In this document: one piece after another, positions 3,902 to 5,054 of the stretch
How the letters are laid out: the number at the start of each line of letters is the position of its first letter
How positions within the stretch are numbered: the first letter of the stretch is position 1
Source: Rhodobacter sp.
GTDB lineage: Bacteria > Pseudomonadota > Alphaproteobacteria > Rhodobacterales > Rhodobacteraceae
Assembly: GCA_013824055.1 (NCBI GenBank)
Contig: PNNE01000371.1
Span: forward strand, 1-5,054
Length of the DNA stretch: 5,054 bases
Direction: 5' to 3'
The notes under the pieces: generated by a model
Databases searched by the model: none
What the model was told of the DNA's origin: nothing
The model's input: the letters and a program-made list of their open reading frames with translations, nothing else
Made by a program: the position numbers and the translations under genes

Positions 3902-5054
3902 ATGGCGACGATTGAGGGCTCGGCTTCGGGTGACGTTCACGTTGGGAACGATGCCGAGAACGACTCGATCTGGGGGGCTGGCGGGGCGGACGTCCTTTAT
4001 GGCGGACCGGGAACCGGCGGCGGCAACGATTTCCTTGATGGCGGCGCGGGCATCGACGTCATTTACGGCGGTGACGGCGACGACACGCTGATCGGCGGTT
4101 CGGGTTCAAACAACGACACACTCTATGGCGGTGCCGGTACCGATACGGCGGACTATAGCCGCTATCTGACCGACCTTCTGCCATCCCCTGTCTTCACGGG
4201 CAACACCTCAGCGGTGAACGTCAACCTGGCCACTGGCTTGGTCACCGGGCAGGGCACGGACCAGCTGTTCGGGATCGAGAACGTGATCACCGGCAGCGGT
4301 GCCGACAGCGTGACCGGCAACGCACAGGCGAACCTGATTTCGCTGGGTGGCGGCGCGGACACGTCGGATGGCGCGGCTGGCGACGACACGATATCCGGCG
4401 AGGCCGGGGCGGACTCCCTGCTGGGTGCCGCGGGCAACGATCGGCTGTTTGGCGGCGCTGATGCGGATCGTCTCTACGGCGGCATCGACAACGATTATCT
4501 TGATGGTGGGGCTGGCAACGACCTTCTGTACGGCGGGTCGGGTCGCGATACGCTGGTCGGCGGTGAAGGCGGCGACTCGCTTTTCGGGGGGCAGGGGTTC
4601 GACTTTGCCGACTACAGCGGGTCGAACAACGCGGTTCAGGTCAACCTGAGTGATTCCGCGACCGAAACCGGTGGCCATGCGGCGGGCGACACCTTGACCG
4701 GGATCGAAGGCCTCATCGGCTCGGCCCACAATGATTCCCTGGTCGGCACGAACGACGCGAACGTCATCTTTGGCGGCGACGGTGCGGACACGATCGTCGG
4801 CGGTTATGGCGGCGATTCCATTGTCGGCGGCGGTGGAAACGACGTCATCGACGCGGGTCCGGACACGCCACCCGCCGTCACACCCGCCCCGGCCGAAAAC
4901 CTGCGGCTGGACTGGGACGCCCAGCCGGGCGGCAGCGGGAGCAGTTTCGAAGCGGGCTTCACCCAGGTTGTGACCAACGGTGGCGGAACGGCACGGATGA
5001 ATGTCTCGGTGACCTACACCGAAGACAACCTGAACTCCCAGTTCACTGAAGACG
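3902..5054 (+). CDS. RTX calcium-binding repeat protein, 5' part (probable type I secreted protein)
   Basis: The frame opens at ATG 3902 (GGGGA at 3888-3892, 9-nt spacing) and is still open at the window end, giving 384 visible residues. There is no N-terminal signal peptide, as expected for type I secretion substrates whose signal is C-terminal. Glycine/aspartate nonapeptides (GGxGxDxLx type), which fold into a calcium-binding parallel beta-roll, occur in three blocks. Block one is about 18-86, with insertions at 38-41 and in 67-77. Block two is nine in-register repeats at 150-230. Block three is four repeats at 284-319. Blocks are separated by linkers starting ADYS (83-86 and 236-239) and containing AVxVNL and GIE motifs. 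A Pro-rich hinge (320-331) leads into a new domain beginning LRLDWDAQPG. The remainder, secretion signal and any C-terminal Hint or enzymatic domain are outside the window. The function cannot be inferred beyond a calcium-dependent extracellular or surface protein. Confidence 0.9.
   Translation, partial: MATIEGSASGDVHVGNDAENDSIWGAGGADVLYGGPGTGGGNDFLDGGAGIDVIYGGDGDDTLIGGSGSNNDTLYGGAGTDTADYSRYLTDLLPSPVFTGNTSAVNVNLATGLVTGQGTDQLFGIENVITGSGADSVTGNAQANLISLGGGADTSDGAAGDDTISGEAGADSLLGAAGNDRLFGGADADRLYGGIDNDYLDGGAGNDLLYGGSGRDTLVGGEGGDSLFGGQGFDFADYSGSNNAVQVNLSDSATETGGHAAGDTLTGIEGLIGSAHNDSLVGTNDANVIFGGDGADTIVGGYGGDSIVGGGGNDVIDAGPDTPPAVTPAPAENLRLDWDAQPGGSGSSFEAGFTQVVTNGGGTARMNVSVTYTEDNLNSQFTED

Noticed and set aside
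4208..4729. A 173-codon minus-strand frame inside the RTX gene
   Set aside because: It is produced by the repetitive Gly/Asp codons read backwards. The plus frame has the diagnostic calcium-binding nonapeptides.
3950..4860. Repetitive DNA in the RTX gene considered as a CRISPR or tandem DNA repeat
   Set aside because: The periodicity is at the protein level (nine residues) with variable codons; there are no identical repeats with unique spacers.

Overview
The window looks like chromosomal DNA of a GC-rich alphaproteobacterium, most likely of the Rhodobacterales (Rhodobacteraceae/Paracoccaceae). I infer this from the base composition, from a CCCCGGACCTGATCCGGGG-type intergenic palindrome, from a dGTPase-like protein with the alphaproteobacterial sequence style, and above all from a free-standing Hint-domain protein next to an RTX calcium-binding protein. 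That combination is very common in this order. No database search was possible, so the taxonomic call is recognition only.

Layout. Positions 1-786 hold the 3' part of a dGTPase-like HD phosphohydrolase gene. It converges on dsbB (minus strand, 840-1307), and a perfect 27-bp inverted repeat sits between the two stop codons and supplies the last dgt codons. A 248-bp divergent promoter region follows. Then comes a membrane-anchored neutral zinc metallopeptidase (1556-2434) with an intact HEIGHH site. Directly after it is a tRNA-Leu(CAA) gene (2479-2562) with its own clear promoter. A 526-bp stretch without a protein gene (2563-3088) contains three tandem 10-bp repeats, several hairpins, a candidate promoter in an AT-rich patch, and a long imperfect hairpin followed by a T-rich run. 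Next is a compact Hint-domain protein (3089-3715), a 186-bp intergenic region, and the start of a large RTX protein (3902 to beyond the window end).

The left half is housekeeping: nucleotide pool control, periplasmic disulfide formation, a peptidase and a tRNA. The right half looks accessory. The RTX protein carries three blocks of calcium-binding nonapeptides and then a further domain that runs off the window, which is the plan of a type I secreted protein. The neighbouring Hint protein is the kind of module usually found at the C-terminus of such proteins, so the two may be functionally or evolutionarily linked.

The least explained parts are the structured non-coding segment at about 2788-2965, which could encode a small RNA or a long leader, and a short copy of the tRNA-Leu T-arm sequence near 3832, which could be an old attachment-site scar or chance.
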